A DNA stretch of 43,291 bases from an uncultured bacterium (GCA_949840775.1 CATKXO010000025.1:1-43291), one strand, 5' to 3'; numbered from the stretch's first letter, positions 7,293 to 16,725 are shown. Program-made: numbers and translations. The notes: generated by a model not told the origin, from the sequence alone.

Positions 7293-9074
7293 GTGGAAAG
7301 AACAATATCTGATCTGAAGCAGCGCATCCGGGCAGGACGGGGCAAGATTCCGGCCCACAAGGTCATCCGCGGGGGCCAGCTGGTCAACGTAATGTCCAGC
7401 GAAATCTATCCCGCGGACGTGGCGGTATACGGCGACATGATCGCCGCCGTGGGCGATGTAGAGGCTTACATCGGCCCCGACACCGAAATCATTGACGCTC
7501 AGGGCCGCTACCTGGTCCCCGGCATGATCGACGGCCACATCCACAGCGAGTGCAGCAAGCTGAGCATCACCAGCTACGCCAAGGCGGTAGTCCCCCACGG
7601 CACCACCAGCATGATCTCCGGCCTGGACGAATACATCTCCGTCTCCGGCCTGGAGGGGCTGCGGGAAGTGCTGGACGAGGTGAAGCAGAGCCCCCTGAAG
7701 GTCTTCTGGGGCGCCCCCTACAAGACCCCTTACACCGTCCCCCAGTCCACTGTGGCCTACAACTTTACCAAGGAGACCCACGCCCAGGTCCAGCAGTGGC
7801 CCGAGTGCTTCGGCGTGTGGGAGACGGTACGGGAGTTTATCCAGGAGGAGGACGAGGATACCCTGGGCGCCATCTCCCTGGCGTTCCAGAACCGCCTGCC
7901 CGTCTTCGGCTGCGCCCCCATGGCCCGGGGCAACGACCTGAACGGCTACCTGTGCGCCGGCGTCCGGCTGGACCACGAGAGCTATGACCACGAGGAGGTC
8001 GTGGAGAAGATGCGCAAGGGGATGCACATGCTCATCCGGGAGTCCTGCGTCACCCACTTCCTGGCGGAGAACATCCGGGCGGTCACCGAGGTCAACCCCG
8101 CCTTTGCCCGCCGGGTGAGCTTCTGCACCGACGATGTCACCGCCACCGACATCCTCTCCAAGGGCCACCTGGACAACGTGGTCCGTCTGGCCATGGCCGC
8201 CGGGGTGGACCCCATGACCGCCATTCAGATGGCCACCATCAACAGCGCCGAGGCCTACCGCATCGACCACCTGGTGGGCTCCATCTGTCCGGGGCGCATC
8301 GCCGACATCCTCTTTGTGGACGACCTGCGGGCGTTCAACATCCAGCGGGTGATGACCAACGGCAATATGGTGGCGGAGGACCAGCGCCTCTCTTACGATT
8401 TGAAGGCCCCGGAGCGCAGCCCCGTCCTCAAGGGGGCCCTCAAGTGCGCCCTCACCACCCCGGACACCTTCACCTACCACGCCAAGATCCAGAACGGCAC
8501 CGCAGAGGTGCTGGCCATGGACGTGAAGGGTCCCTTCGTCCGCAAGCGCCGGGACGTGACGCTCCAGGTAAAGGACGGCGTGGTCCTCCCCGACCCGGAC
8601 CAGGACGTGGCCCTGGTGTCGGTGCTGGAGCGCTTCGGCCGCAACGGCAACAAGTCCCTGGCCTTCTGCTCCGGATGGAAGCTGAAAAAGGGGGCCATGG
8701 CCTCCTCCGCCGCCCCCGACGACAACGACCTGGTGGTCATGGGGGTCAGTCCCGCCGACATGTCCATCGCCGCCAACTACCTGATTGAGCAGGGCGGCGG
8801 CCAGGTGGTGGTGGCCGACGGAAAAATCCTGGAGTTCCTGCCCCTGCCCGTGGGCGGCATCGTCAGCGACTGTGAGCCGGCGGAGATGGCCGCTCAGGAG
8901 GAGCGCATCGACCAGGCGGCCCGGTCTCTGGGTTCCGACCTGCCCAACCCTATGATGTATATGTTCTTCCTGCCCATCACAGCCATCCCCGACTACGCCA
9001 TCACCGACGTGGGTCCGGTGGACTATGTGAACCTGACCACCTTCGACCCCATTTTGAAGCTGACGGAGGGATAA
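7293..9074 (+). CDS. Adenine deaminase paralogue with altered active-site motifs
   Basis: A 593-residue amidohydrolase of the Ade family, first gene of the operon, 2 nt before a canonical ade. GTG 7293 lies 8 nt after GGGAGG; TTG 7290 is the alternative. The HxH metal ligands are kept (GHIHSE, about 82-84), as is a Glu aligned with the GLGE motif (FGVWE), the CTDD segment, and the C-terminal domain with PVGGIVSD. Two hallmark motifs differ: DPHE is replaced by GLDE (110-113), and the His of DGHxPGLSG is replaced by Cys in FGCAPMARG. In canonical enzymes those positions take part in the metal and substrate site. It may deaminate another purine, have lost activity, or form a complex with its neighbour. 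Confidence 0.8.
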   Translation: MERTISDLKQRIRAGRGKIPAHKVIRGGQLVNVMSSEIYPADVAVYGDMIAAVGDVEAYIGPDTEIIDAQGRYLVPGMIDGHIHSECSKLSITSYAKAVVPHGTTSMISGLDEYISVSGLEGLREVLDEVKQSPLKVFWGAPYKTPYTVPQSTVAYNFTKETHAQVQQWPECFGVWETVREFIQEEDEDTLGAISLAFQNRLPVFGCAPMARGNDLNGYLCAGVRLDHESYDHEEVVEKMRKGMHMLIRESCVTHFLAENIRAVTEVNPAFARRVSFCTDDVTATDILSKGHLDNVVRLAMAAGVDPMTAIQMATINSAEAYRIDHLVGSICPGRIADILFVDDLRAFNIQRVMTNGNMVAEDQRLSYDLKAPERSPVLKGALKCALTTPDTFTYHAKIQNGTAEVLAMDVKGPFVRKRRDVTLQVKDGVVLPDPDQDVALVSVLERFGRNGNKSLAFCSGWKLKKGAMASSAAPDDNDLVVMGVSPADMSIAANYLIEQGGGQVVVADGKILEFLPLPVGGIVSDCEPAEMAAQEERIDQAARSLGSDLPNPMMYMFFLPITAIPDYAITDVGPVDYVNLTTFDPILKLTEG

Positions 9075-9076
9075 CC

Positions 9077-10813
9077 ATGACAAAAGAAGCGCTGAAAAAG
9101 CTCATCCAGACCGCTGCGGGGACCATCCCCGCGGAGACGGTCATCAAAAACTGCAAGGTCTTCAACGTGTTTACCGGCGAGTTCGTCCAAGGGGATATCG
9201 CCCTCTGCGGCGGACAGATTGCCGGCGTGGGCTCCTACTCCGGTGAGACCGAGGTGGACGCGGGCGGCCGGTACGCCGTTCCCGGCTTCATCGACAGCCA
9301 CATCCACATCGAGTCCTCCTACCTCAGCCCGGAGGAACTGGGCCGTCTGCTGGTGCCCCACGGCGGCACCACCATCATCGCTGACCCCCACGAGATTGTC
9401 AACGTGTGCGGCATCCGGGGGCTGGACTACATGATGGAGGCTGCCAAAAACACCGCCCTGGACATCCAGTATATGCTCCCCTCCTGCGTGCCCGCCACCC
9501 CCTTCGAAAACGCCGGCGCCGTCATCAACGCCCCCGAAATGGCCGAGCCCATCCGGCGGGACAAGATTCTGGGCCTGGGCGAGTTTATGAACTTCCCCGG
9601 CGTGGTCAACACCGACGACATGGTGCTGGACAAGCTGATGTGCGCCAAGGAGGCGGGCAAGCTCATCGACGGCCACTCCCCCGGCCTGTCCGGCATGGCC
9701 CTGAATGGCTACGCCGCCGCCCGCATCCAGGGGGACCACGAGTGCTCCACCGTGGAGGACATGCAGGCCCGGCTGGCCCTGGGCATGTATGTTCTGCTGC
9801 GCCAAGGATCTGCCTGCCACGACCTGCGCACCCTGGTCAAGGGGGTCACTCCCGCCAACAGCCGCCGGTGTTTGCTGTGCTCCGACGACCGCCAGCCCAG
9901 AACCATCCTGGAGGAGGGACACCTGGACAGCCACCTGCGCATCTGCGTGGAGGAGGGGCTGGACCCGGTCACCGCCCTGCGCATGGCCACCCTCAACGCC
10001 GCCGAGTGCTTCCGCCTCTATGACCGGGGGGCCATCGCCCCGGGCTACCGGGCGGACATCGTGCTGCTGGACGACCTCACACAGTTCCATGTGGACCGGG
10101 TGTGGATTCAGGGCGTGCTCACTGCCGAAAACGGGGCCTATCTGCTGCCGGTGAAGCGGTACCCCATCGACCAGGTCAAGGGCAGCGTGCGCATCAGGGA
10201 CTTCTCCCAGGCCCGGCTGAAAATGGGGCTGAAAAGCGGCCATGTCAACCTGATCGAGATTCAGCCCGGCGGCATCGTGACGAAAAAGTCCACAGCCAGC
10301 ATCAAATTGGACAGCCAGGGTGAATTTGTCTGGTCCAAGGATGTGGACATCGCCAAGGTGGCCGTGGTGGAGCGGCACCACGGGACGGGCAACGTGGCCT
10401 GCGCCTTTTTGAAGGGCTACGGCATCCAGGAGGGGGCCATCGCCCTGTCCATCGCCCACGACTCCCACAACGTGATTGCCGTGGGGGTGAGCGATGAGGA
10501 GATGGCCGCCGCCGTCCAGGCCCTGGAGAAGCAGGAGGGCGGCATCGTACTGGTGAAAAACGGCCAGGTGGTGGACTCCATGCCCATGCCCATTGCGGGG
10601 CTGATGAGCGACCAGTCCGGCCAGTGGGTGGCGGAGAAGCTGGAGTCTCTCCACGAGAACGCCTATACCCAGCTGGGCATTCACCGCAGCGTGGAGCCGG
10701 TGATGACCCTGTGCTTCATGTCCCTGGCCGTCATTCCCGAGATCAAGCTCACCGACATGGGCCTGTTCGACGTAACCAAATTCCAGTTCATCCCCGTGGA
10801 AGCGGAGCAATAA
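9077..10813 (+). CDS. ade: Adenine deaminase (EC 3.5.4.2)
   Basis: Converts adenine to hypoxanthine and ammonia in purine salvage, in the cytoplasm. The 578-residue length is standard. Visible motifs are SHIHIES (HxH at 75/77), DPHEIVNV (103-110), GLGEFMNFPG (E169), DGHSPGLSG (H200), CSDDR (268-272) and the C-terminal domain ending with PIAGLMSD. The ATG follows GGAGGG and starts 2 nt after the upstream paralogue stops, so the two are translationally coupled. The downstream permease in the same operon probably supplies the base. Confidence 0.95.
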   Translation: MTKEALKKLIQTAAGTIPAETVIKNCKVFNVFTGEFVQGDIALCGGQIAGVGSYSGETEVDAGGRYAVPGFIDSHIHIESSYLSPEELGRLLVPHGGTTIIADPHEIVNVCGIRGLDYMMEAAKNTALDIQYMLPSCVPATPFENAGAVINAPEMAEPIRRDKILGLGEFMNFPGVVNTDDMVLDKLMCAKEAGKLIDGHSPGLSGMALNGYAAARIQGDHECSTVEDMQARLALGMYVLLRQGSACHDLRTLVKGVTPANSRRCLLCSDDRQPRTILEEGHLDSHLRICVEEGLDPVTALRMATLNAAECFRLYDRGAIAPGYRADIVLLDDLTQFHVDRVWIQGVLTAENGAYLLPVKRYPIDQVKGSVRIRDFSQARLKMGLKSGHVNLIEIQPGGIVTKKSTASIKLDSQGEFVWSKDVDIAKVAVVERHHGTGNVACAFLKGYGIQEGAIALSIAHDSHNVIAVGVSDEEMAAAVQALEKQEGGIVLVKNGQVVDSMPMPIAGLMSDQSGQWVAEKLESLHENAYTQLGIHRSVEPVMTLCFMSLAVIPEIKLTDMGLFDVTKFQFIPVEAEQ

Positions 10814-10861
10814 CCCTGTCCGAAAAAACTGTTCAGAGAGAGAAAAGGAGAGCGATACCCT

Positions 10862-12427
10862 ATGAACAAAAACGGCACCCTGGTCCCCTGGTTCCGCAGG
10901 GGCGACATCGGCGGCGTGTCCTACGCCGTCACCAACAACATCGTCAACTACCTCATCGTCATTGCTACCCTCACCGGCGTGCTGGGCTGGCCGGATGAGG
11001 TGGTCTTCGGCTATGTTGTCCCCGGCATGTCCATCGGCCTGATGCTGGGCTGCTTCTACTACGCCTGGATGGGCTGGAAGCTGTCTAAAAAGGAGGGACG
11101 GGCCGATGTCACCGCCCTGCCCTCCGGTGTGTCCACCCCGGCCATGTTTGTCATCCTGTACGGCGTTATCATGCCTCTGAGCTATGCGGTGGAGGACCCC
11201 ATGCAGGCCTGGTCCGCCGCCATGGCCGCCTGCTTCATCGGCGGCTTTGTGGAGTTCTGCGGCGGCTTTATCGGCCCCTGGATGAAGCAGCGCATCCCCC
11301 GGGCCGCCCTGCTGGGCACCGTGGCCGGCATCGGCTTTATTTGGATGGCCACTCAGGGCGTGTTCGACATCTTCGGCGACCCTCTGATCGGTCTGCCTGT
11401 GCTCTTTGTGGCCATGGTGGGCATCTTCGGCGGCTACCTCTTCCCCAAAAAGATTCCCCCCCTGGTGGTGGCCATCGTGGGGGGCGTGGTATACGCCCTG
11501 TGCCTGGGCCGCAGCTCCTTTGACTTCAGCGGCGTGGGCTTCTACTTCCCCAACCCCGCCACCAGCATCCAGTACATGATCAACGGCTTTGCCATTGTGG
11601 TGCCCTACCTGACCATCATCATTCCGGTGGAGATTTACAACTTCATCGAGACCATGGACAATGTGGAGGCCTCCAACGCCGCAGGTGACGCCTACAACGT
11701 CCGGGAGGCCCAGTTTGCCGACGGCATCTGCACCATGCTCTCCGCCCTGTTCGGCGGCGTGATTCCCAACACCGTGTGGCTGGGCCACGCCGGCCTGAAA
11801 AAGGCCAATGCGGGCATCGGCTACTCCATCGTCTCCGGCGTGGTGTTCGGCGCAGCGGGCATCTTCGGCCTGTTCACCTTCCTGAGCAGTCTGGTGCCCC
11901 CCGCCGTGTGCGCCATCACCTTCCTGTGGTGCGCCGTGGTCATGGTGTGCCAGGCCTTTAAGGACTGCGAGCGCCGGCACTATGCCGCCGTGGGCGTGGC
12001 CATGGTCCCCTCGGTGGCCGACTACCTGTACACCCAGGTCACCGGCGCGGCGGGGCTGGCCGACCTGTGGACCGAGGTGCAGCCCTCCGGTATCAGCGAC
12101 TTCGCTCCGGAAATTCACCAGGCCCTCATCGACGCGGGGGTCATGTGGAACGGCGTGGCCGCCACCAAGGCCGGCGCTATCCTCATCGGCATTCTGCTGG
12201 GCACCATGACGGTGTTCATCATCGACAGGAAGCTGGACCGGGTGGCCCTCACCGCCTGCATCGGCTATGTGCTGGCCGCCCTGGGCTTTATCCACAGCGC
12301 CGCCTTGGGCTTCTACCCCCTGTCCCCCTACGCCCTGGGCTATCTGGTGATTGCGGCCCTCTCCCTGATTCTGCACCAGGGCCGCAAGTCCTGGTTCCAG
12401 GGCCCCGATGACTTTGAGTATGTCTAA
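10862..12427 (+). CDS. NCS2-type purine/xanthine-uracil permease
   Basis: A 521-residue inner-membrane protein with about 12-14 hydrophobic segments. It starts MNKNGTLVPWFRRGDIGGVSYAV and has the ADVTALPSGVSTPA segment and PVEIYNFIETMDNVEASNAAGDAY, typical of the xanthine/uracil/vitamin C permease superfamily (NCS2/AzgA side). These are proton-driven nucleobase importers. It is 48 nt downstream of ade with AAAAGGAGAG as ribosome site and ends the operon before a strong terminator. Adenine or hypoxanthine is the likely substrate by context; the sequence alone does not decide it. Confidence 0.8.
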   Translation: MNKNGTLVPWFRRGDIGGVSYAVTNNIVNYLIVIATLTGVLGWPDEVVFGYVVPGMSIGLMLGCFYYAWMGWKLSKKEGRADVTALPSGVSTPAMFVILYGVIMPLSYAVEDPMQAWSAAMAACFIGGFVEFCGGFIGPWMKQRIPRAALLGTVAGIGFIWMATQGVFDIFGDPLIGLPVLFVAMVGIFGGYLFPKKIPPLVVAIVGGVVYALCLGRSSFDFSGVGFYFPNPATSIQYMINGFAIVVPYLTIIIPVEIYNFIETMDNVEASNAAGDAYNVREAQFADGICTMLSALFGGVIPNTVWLGHAGLKKANAGIGYSIVSGVVFGAAGIFGLFTFLSSLVPPAVCAITFLWCAVVMVCQAFKDCERRHYAAVGVAMVPSVADYLYTQVTGAAGLADLWTEVQPSGISDFAPEIHQALIDAGVMWNGVAATKAGAILIGILLGTMTVFIIDRKLDRVALTACIGYVLAALGFIHSAALGFYPLSPYALGYLVIAALSLILHQGRKSWFQGPDDFEYV

Positions 12428-12463
12428 ACCGCTTCCGGCTGCTTGGTAAGGTAAAACGTTTTT

Positions 12464-12508
12464 CGCCCCAAAGCCTCGATTCATCAAGGCTTTGGGGCGT
12501 TTTCTTTC
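12464..12508 (+). terminator. Rho-independent terminator of the purine operon
   Basis: CGCCCCAAAGCCT (12464-12476) pairs with AGGCTTTGGGGCG (12487-12499), followed by TTTTCTTTC. The T-tract is on the plus side only, 36 nt after the permease stop. Confidence 0.9.
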
Positions 12509-12521
12509 AAAATATCCTGTT

Positions 12522-13505
12522 TTACCGCAGGTCCAGGTCCAGATCCACATCCCCCTGGATGCCGTCCACCCGGCCGGTATGGGTGTACTGCCACAGGTCA
12601 AAGTGGTAATAGAAATCCGGCTTCGTGTCATACTCCGCCAGCCACAGCACATGCTCCGTGAGCTCTCGCAGATCATAGCGGAGGTAGCCCAGGCTCTGGT
12701 TGAAGTACACCGCCGGGGTATAACCCGCCTCCTTGATGGCCGCGCAGAAGGCGGCGGCGCACTGGGTCAGGGTGGCGTTGGGCAGGCTGTCGGTGCGGGC
12801 GCCGCTGCCCGGAGCGATGGGTTCCCAGTCAAAGGCGATTGGATAGGCAATCTCATGCCCCTTGACGGCGTTGAGGATATAGGCGGCCTCTGCCTCCGCC
12901 TCCTCCGGGGTGATGGCCTGGGAGAAGAAGTAGACTCCCACATCCAGCCCGGCGTCCAGCGCCCCGCTGAGGTTGGCCTCAAAGGTCTGGTCCATAAACA
13001 GGCCCCCCTCGGTGTAGCCCCGGTAGCCCAGGCGGAGGATGGCAAAGTCGATGCCGTCCGCCGCCACCGCCTGCCAGTCGATCTCCTTCTGGTAGGTGGA
13101 CACGTCCACCCCCGTCTTGGCCCGCTTGCCGTCCTGCTCATAGACAAGCCGTCCCCGGCTGTCCGTTGTAAAGGCGGAGCGGTCGTAGGGGTTGAGGGGC
13201 ATCCCCTCCAGCGGCGTTAAGACCCGGTCACCAAACCGGAAGGTGACCGGCTCCTCCGCCGAAACATCGGGGGGCTCCTCCTCAGGGGGCTTCTCATCGG
13301 GGCGTAGAATCAGAAACAGCGTGACACAGGACACGATCAGAGCCAGCAGGGAGACCAGCAGGGTCAGTCTGCTCATCCAGCTCCCTCCGGAGGACCTCCG
13401 GGGCGGCGGGGCCTGCTGATACCGGGACCGGGGAGATGTGACCTGGGACTGAAGGCTGGACTCCTGTTCTTCTTCCGGATGCAGCTCAGGCGGATACGGA
13501 TTCAT
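12522..13505 (-). CDS. Membrane-anchored GH25 muramidase (lysozyme family)
   Basis: The 327-residue protein starts at ATG 13505 (MNPYPPELHPEEE) with GGGAGGAG 6 nt upstream; longer in-frame starts lack a ribosome site. A proline/glutamine-rich cytoplasmic segment (1-43) is followed by one membrane helix (44-68), an acidic EEEPP linker, and a glycosyl hydrolase 25 domain from about 130. Catalytic acids are in GVDVSTYQ (D134) and FDWEP (D226, E228), and the domain ends with DLWQYT and a DVDLDLDL segment. GH25 enzymes cut the MurNAc-GlcNAc bond of peptidoglycan. The type II anchor puts the enzyme on the outer face of the membrane. It is a single-gene unit convergent to the purine operon. Confidence 0.88.
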   Translation of the reverse strand: MNPYPPELHPEEEQESSLQSQVTSPRSRYQQAPPPRRSSGGSWMSRLTLLVSLLALIVSCVTLFLILRPDEKPPEEEPPDVSAEEPVTFRFGDRVLTPLEGMPLNPYDRSAFTTDSRGRLVYEQDGKRAKTGVDVSTYQKEIDWQAVAADGIDFAILRLGYRGYTEGGLFMDQTFEANLSGALDAGLDVGVYFFSQAITPEEAEAEAAYILNAVKGHEIAYPIAFDWEPIAPGSGARTDSLPNATLTQCAAAFCAAIKEAGYTPAVYFNQSLGYLRYDLRELTEHVLWLAEYDTKPDFYYHFDLWQYTHTGRVDGIQGDVDLDLDLR

Positions 13506-13539
13506 GGCGCTTCTCCTCCCTGTTTCGACAGTTTTTTCT

Positions 13540-13568
13540 ATCTTACCATATCGGCAGAAGAAGCGCAA
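13540..13568 (-). promoter_or_regulatory. Promoter of the GH25 muramidase gene
   Basis: On the minus strand TTGCGC (13563-13568), 17 bp, TAAGAT (13540-13545). It is 35 bp upstream of the ATG. A palindromic element begins 8 bp upstream of the -35. Confidence 0.55.
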
Positions 13569-13575
13569 TACATAA

Positions 13576-13645
13576 GTAGGGGCCAGCGCTCTCGCCGGCC
13601 CGTTTTGTTATTTCAGTGCGGGCCGCTGAGGGCAGCGGCCCCTGC
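13576..13645. repeat. Palindromic intergenic element (copy 2)
   Basis: Runs from GTAGGGGCC to GGCCCCTGC with one weak and one good internal hairpin (GGGCCGCTGAGGGCAGCGGCCC). It fills the space from 2 nt after the metH stop to 8 bp before the GH25 -35 box, and may stop metH transcription. Confidence 0.75.
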
Positions 13646-13647
13646 TG

Positions 13648-16041
13648 TTATCCAATCACCTGCCGGGCCACGTCCACGCTCTCCTTGGCGTCCCTGGCAT
13701 AGAAGTCGGCTCCAATTTTTTTGGCGTAGTCCGCAGTGAGCACCGCGCCCCCCACCACCACCTTGCAGGGGACGTTCTCCTCCCGCAGCAGGCGGATGGT
13801 CTGCTCCATGCTGCCCAGGGTGGTGGTCATCAGGGCGGACAGCCCCACCAGGGGGGCGGAGTGCTTCTTGGCGGCCTCCACCACGGCGGCGGGCTCCACG
13901 TCCTTGCCCAGGTCCACCACCGGGTAGCCGTAATTTTCCAGCAGTACCTTGACGATGTTCTTGCCAATGTCGTGGATGTCCCCCTTGACGGTGGCCAGCA
14001 CAATCGGGGCCTTGGGGGCACTCTCCCCGCCGGGCTGGGCGGACAGGCGTTCCCGGATGACCTCGAAAGCGGCCTGAGCCGCTCCCGCCGCCTGGATAAG
14101 CTGGGGCAGAAAAACCTTCCCGGCCTCAAAGTCCGCCCCCACCCGGTCCAGGGCGGGAATCAAAATACCGTCCACCACCTCCATGCTGTCCATGGTCTCC
14201 AGCAGCTTTCTTGTGGCGGCGTGGGCCTCTCCCTTCAAGCCGGCAATGACAATCTGCTCCAGGGTCCGCTCCCCGGCAGAGGCGGCAGACTGGCTCTGTC
14301 CCGCCCCGGCGGTGATGGAGGTGGACACCGTGGCGTTTCCGTAGGCGGCAATGTAGTCCCGGGCGTCGCCGTCGATGTTCATGAGCAGATGGTAGCACCG
14401 GACAGCGGCCATCATGGCCTCCAGATTGGGGTTGATGATGGGCAGGTCCAGCCCCATAGTCATGGCCATGGTGAGGAAATTCTGGTTCACCAGAGGGCGG
14501 GCGGGCAGGCCGAAGGAGATATTGGACACCCCCAGCACCGTCTTCAGCCCCAGCTCCTTCTTCACCCGGCGCAGGGCCTCCAGGGTCTGGGAGGCCGCCG
14601 CCTGTTCCGCAGAGACGGTGAGGGTGAGGCAGTCGATATACACATCCTCCCTCCGGATGCCGTAGTTCATCGCCCGGTTCATGATCCGGCCGGCGATATC
14701 CAGCCGGTCCAGGGCGGTTTTGGGGATGCCGTTCTTGTCCAGGGTGAGGCCCACCACCGCTGCGCCGTACTTCTTTACCAGGGGGAGGATGGCGTCCAAT
14801 GTCTCCCCGTCCCCGTTCACCGAGTTGACGATGGCCTTGCCGCAGTAGACCCGCAGGGCCTTCTCCAGTACCTCGGGCCGGGTGGAGTCCAGCTGGAGGG
14901 GGGCGTCAGTCACCCCCTGGAGGGCCTTCACCACCTTGACCATCATCCCGGCCTCATCAATCTCAGGCAGGCCCACATTTACGTCCAGAATATCCGCCCC
15001 GGCCTGGGTCTGCTCCAGGGCCTGGCCCAGCATATAGTCCACATCCTCCCGGAGAAGGGCCTCCTTCATCCGCTTCTTGCCGGTGGGGTTGATGCGCTCG
15101 CCGATGACCCGTACCCGGTCGATGGGCACCACCTGGACCGGGCTGCACACAGCGGCGGGGACATGGCGGGGGATTTCCCGGATGGTCCGGCCCTCAAGCG
15201 CTTTGCACATCTTGGAAATATACTCCGGGGTGGTGCCGCAGCAGCCGCCGTAGAGCTTCACGCCCAGCCCGGTCAGGTCGGCCATGGCCTGGGCAAATTC
15301 CTCCGCTGTGATATCGTACCCCGCCCCGCCGGGGTCGGGCAGGCCGGCGTTGGGCTTGACGGAGATGGGCAGAGTGGTCCACTTTGTCAGCTCCTCCACC
15401 AGGGCGGGCATCTCCCGGGGGCCCAGGGAGCAGTTGACCCCGATGACATCCGCCCCCATGCCCTCTAGGGTGAGGGCGGCGCAGGCCGGGGCGTGGCCCA
15501 GGAAGGTCCGTCCCCGCTCCTCATAGGTGAGGGAGACAATGACCGGCAGGTCGCTGTTCTCCTTCACCGCCAGCAGGGCGGCCCGGCACTCCTGAAGGTC
15601 GGTCATGGTTTCGATTTTCACCAGGTCCACCCCGGCCTGCACCGCGCAGCGCACCTGCTGGGCGAAGATGTCCACCGCCGTCTCAAAATCCAGGGTGCCG
15701 GTGGGCTCCAGCAGCTGGCCGATGGGCCCCAGGTCCAGGGCCACCAGGGCTTTTCCGCCGGCGGCTTCCCTTGCAATGGCGACGGAGGGGGGGATGACCT
15801 CCTCCACCGTCTTCCCGGTGCGGCGCAGCTTCTCCCGGTTGGCTCCGAAGGTGCTGGCACAGAGAATCTGGGTCCCGGCCTCCACATAGGCCCGGTGGAT
15901 GTCCAGCAGCCAGTCGGGGTGGTCCAGGGCGGCCAGCTCGGGGTACTCCCCCAGCTTCAGGCCCTTGGCCTGGAGCATGGTGCCCATGCCGCCGTCCAGA
16001 ATCACGGGGCCGGGGGTGCTTAACAGTTCACGAAATTCCAC
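13648..16041 (-). CDS. metH: Cobalamin-dependent methionine synthase, catalytic part without reactivation domain
   Basis: The 797-residue enzyme transfers the methyl group of 5-methyl-tetrahydrofolate to homocysteine through cobalamin. Residues 1-290 form the homocysteine domain, with zinc ligands C204 (GVNCSLGP) and C267/C268 (GGCCGTTPE). Residues 300-570 form the pterin domain (INPTGKKR, DVNVGLPEIDE, NSVNGDGE). Residues 590-797 are the cap and B12 domain, with the DxHxxG motif in GDIHDIGKN (cobalt-ligating H690). The usual C-terminal AdoMet-binding reactivation domain is missing; a separate protein encoded just upstream supplies it, and the two frames overlap by 14 bp. No metF is nearby. 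Confidence 0.95.
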   Translation of the reverse strand: MEFRELLSTPGPVILDGGMGTMLQAKGLKLGEYPELAALDHPDWLLDIHRAYVEAGTQILCASTFGANREKLRRTGKTVEEVIPPSVAIAREAAGGKALVALDLGPIGQLLEPTGTLDFETAVDIFAQQVRCAVQAGVDLVKIETMTDLQECRAALLAVKENSDLPVIVSLTYEERGRTFLGHAPACAALTLEGMGADVIGVNCSLGPREMPALVEELTKWTTLPISVKPNAGLPDPGGAGYDITAEEFAQAMADLTGLGVKLYGGCCGTTPEYISKMCKALEGRTIREIPRHVPAAVCSPVQVVPIDRVRVIGERINPTGKKRMKEALLREDVDYMLGQALEQTQAGADILDVNVGLPEIDEAGMMVKVVKALQGVTDAPLQLDSTRPEVLEKALRVYCGKAIVNSVNGDGETLDAILPLVKKYGAAVVGLTLDKNGIPKTALDRLDIAGRIMNRAMNYGIRREDVYIDCLTLTVSAEQAAASQTLEALRRVKKELGLKTVLGVSNISFGLPARPLVNQNFLTMAMTMGLDLPIINPNLEAMMAAVRCYHLLMNIDGDARDYIAAYGNATVSTSITAGAGQSQSAASAGERTLEQIVIAGLKGEAHAATRKLLETMDSMEVVDGILIPALDRVGADFEAGKVFLPQLIQAAGAAQAAFEVIRERLSAQPGGESAPKAPIVLATVKGDIHDIGKNIVKVLLENYGYPVVDLGKDVEPAAVVEAAKKHSAPLVGLSALMTTTLGSMEQTIRLLREENVPCKVVVGGAVLTADYAKKIGADFYARDAKESVDVARQVIG

Positions 16042-16705
16042 AGTGTCCGCCCGCCTTTCGGTATTGACAGCTTCCCTGGGCGGGACAGCCCAGGCAGCTT
16101 CTCTTTTTCTGTTCGATCTCCCCCTGGGCCACCCCTAAAATGGCAGTGACCGACTTCCGGGGGGTGAGGAGGTGGTTGGCCGTGGCGCACAGCCCCGCCC
16201 GGCGGGGGGCGTCCAACAGGTCCAGGAGGGGCCCCTGGACTTCCAGGGGCAGGTCGCCGTAGCCGGGGCTGTAGCGGAAGGGGAAGGAACAGCCGGGAAA
16301 TTTCCCCTGGAGCTCCTCCTCAATCTGGTCGCAGACCGCCTCCACCGCCGCCGAGGCGCAGCAGTCCAGAGTGAGCGCTTTGGCCATATCCAGCCGCTCG
16401 GCGCGGCGGATGAGGGCGTCCGCCTCCGCCCCCAGAGTGGCACAGAAGAGGACCGCCCGGTCACAGCCGGCCAGATGGGCCTTCAAATCCTCGCCGGGCA
16501 GGAGCAGGCCGTTTTCCAGGCGGACACCGCACGCCTCGAAGGAGAGGCCAACCGTCCGAAAGCTCCACCGGGGGCGGATGACCCCCAGCAGCTCCCGGGC
16601 GCAGGAATCCACCTGGGCCAGCAGGCCCTCGTCCGCTTTCTCCGGCGGACAGCCCATGTACCGCAGGACTTCGCCGGTATTCAGTTGGGTGATGGTGATG
16701 GGCAT
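16028..16705 (-). CDS. Methionine synthase reactivation-domain protein, separately encoded
   Basis: The 225-residue protein starts at ATG 16705 (MPITITQLNTGEVLRYMG) behind AGAGGA; an ATG 21 nt further up overlaps a repeat and has no ribosome site. It resembles the vitamin B12-dependent methionine synthase activation domain in stand-alone form: SFPFRYSPGYGDLPLEVQ contains the RxxPGYGD signature that binds AdoMet, and LTPRKSVTAILGVA follows. It would reductively remethylate oxidised cob(II)alamin on MetH. The C-terminus is cysteine-rich (CLGCPAQGSCQYRKAGGHCG) and could bind iron or zinc. It overlaps metH by 14 bp, so the pair is translationally coupled. Confidence 0.88.
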   Translation of the reverse strand: MPITITQLNTGEVLRYMGCPPEKADEGLLAQVDSCARELLGVIRPRWSFRTVGLSFEACGVRLENGLLLPGEDLKAHLAGCDRAVLFCATLGAEADALIRRAERLDMAKALTLDCCASAAVEAVCDQIEEELQGKFPGCSFPFRYSPGYGDLPLEVQGPLLDLLDAPRRAGLCATANHLLTPRKSVTAILGVAQGEIEQKKRSCLGCPAQGSCQYRKAGGHCGIS

Positions 16706-16725
16706 AAAAATTCCTCTTTTCACCA

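Noticed and set aside
9023-12676. Very long open frame on the minus strand opposite the purine operon (1,217 codons)
   Set aside because: It is the antisense of ade and the permease, rich in Gly, His and Val from reversed GC-rich codons, with no domain and no ribosome site.
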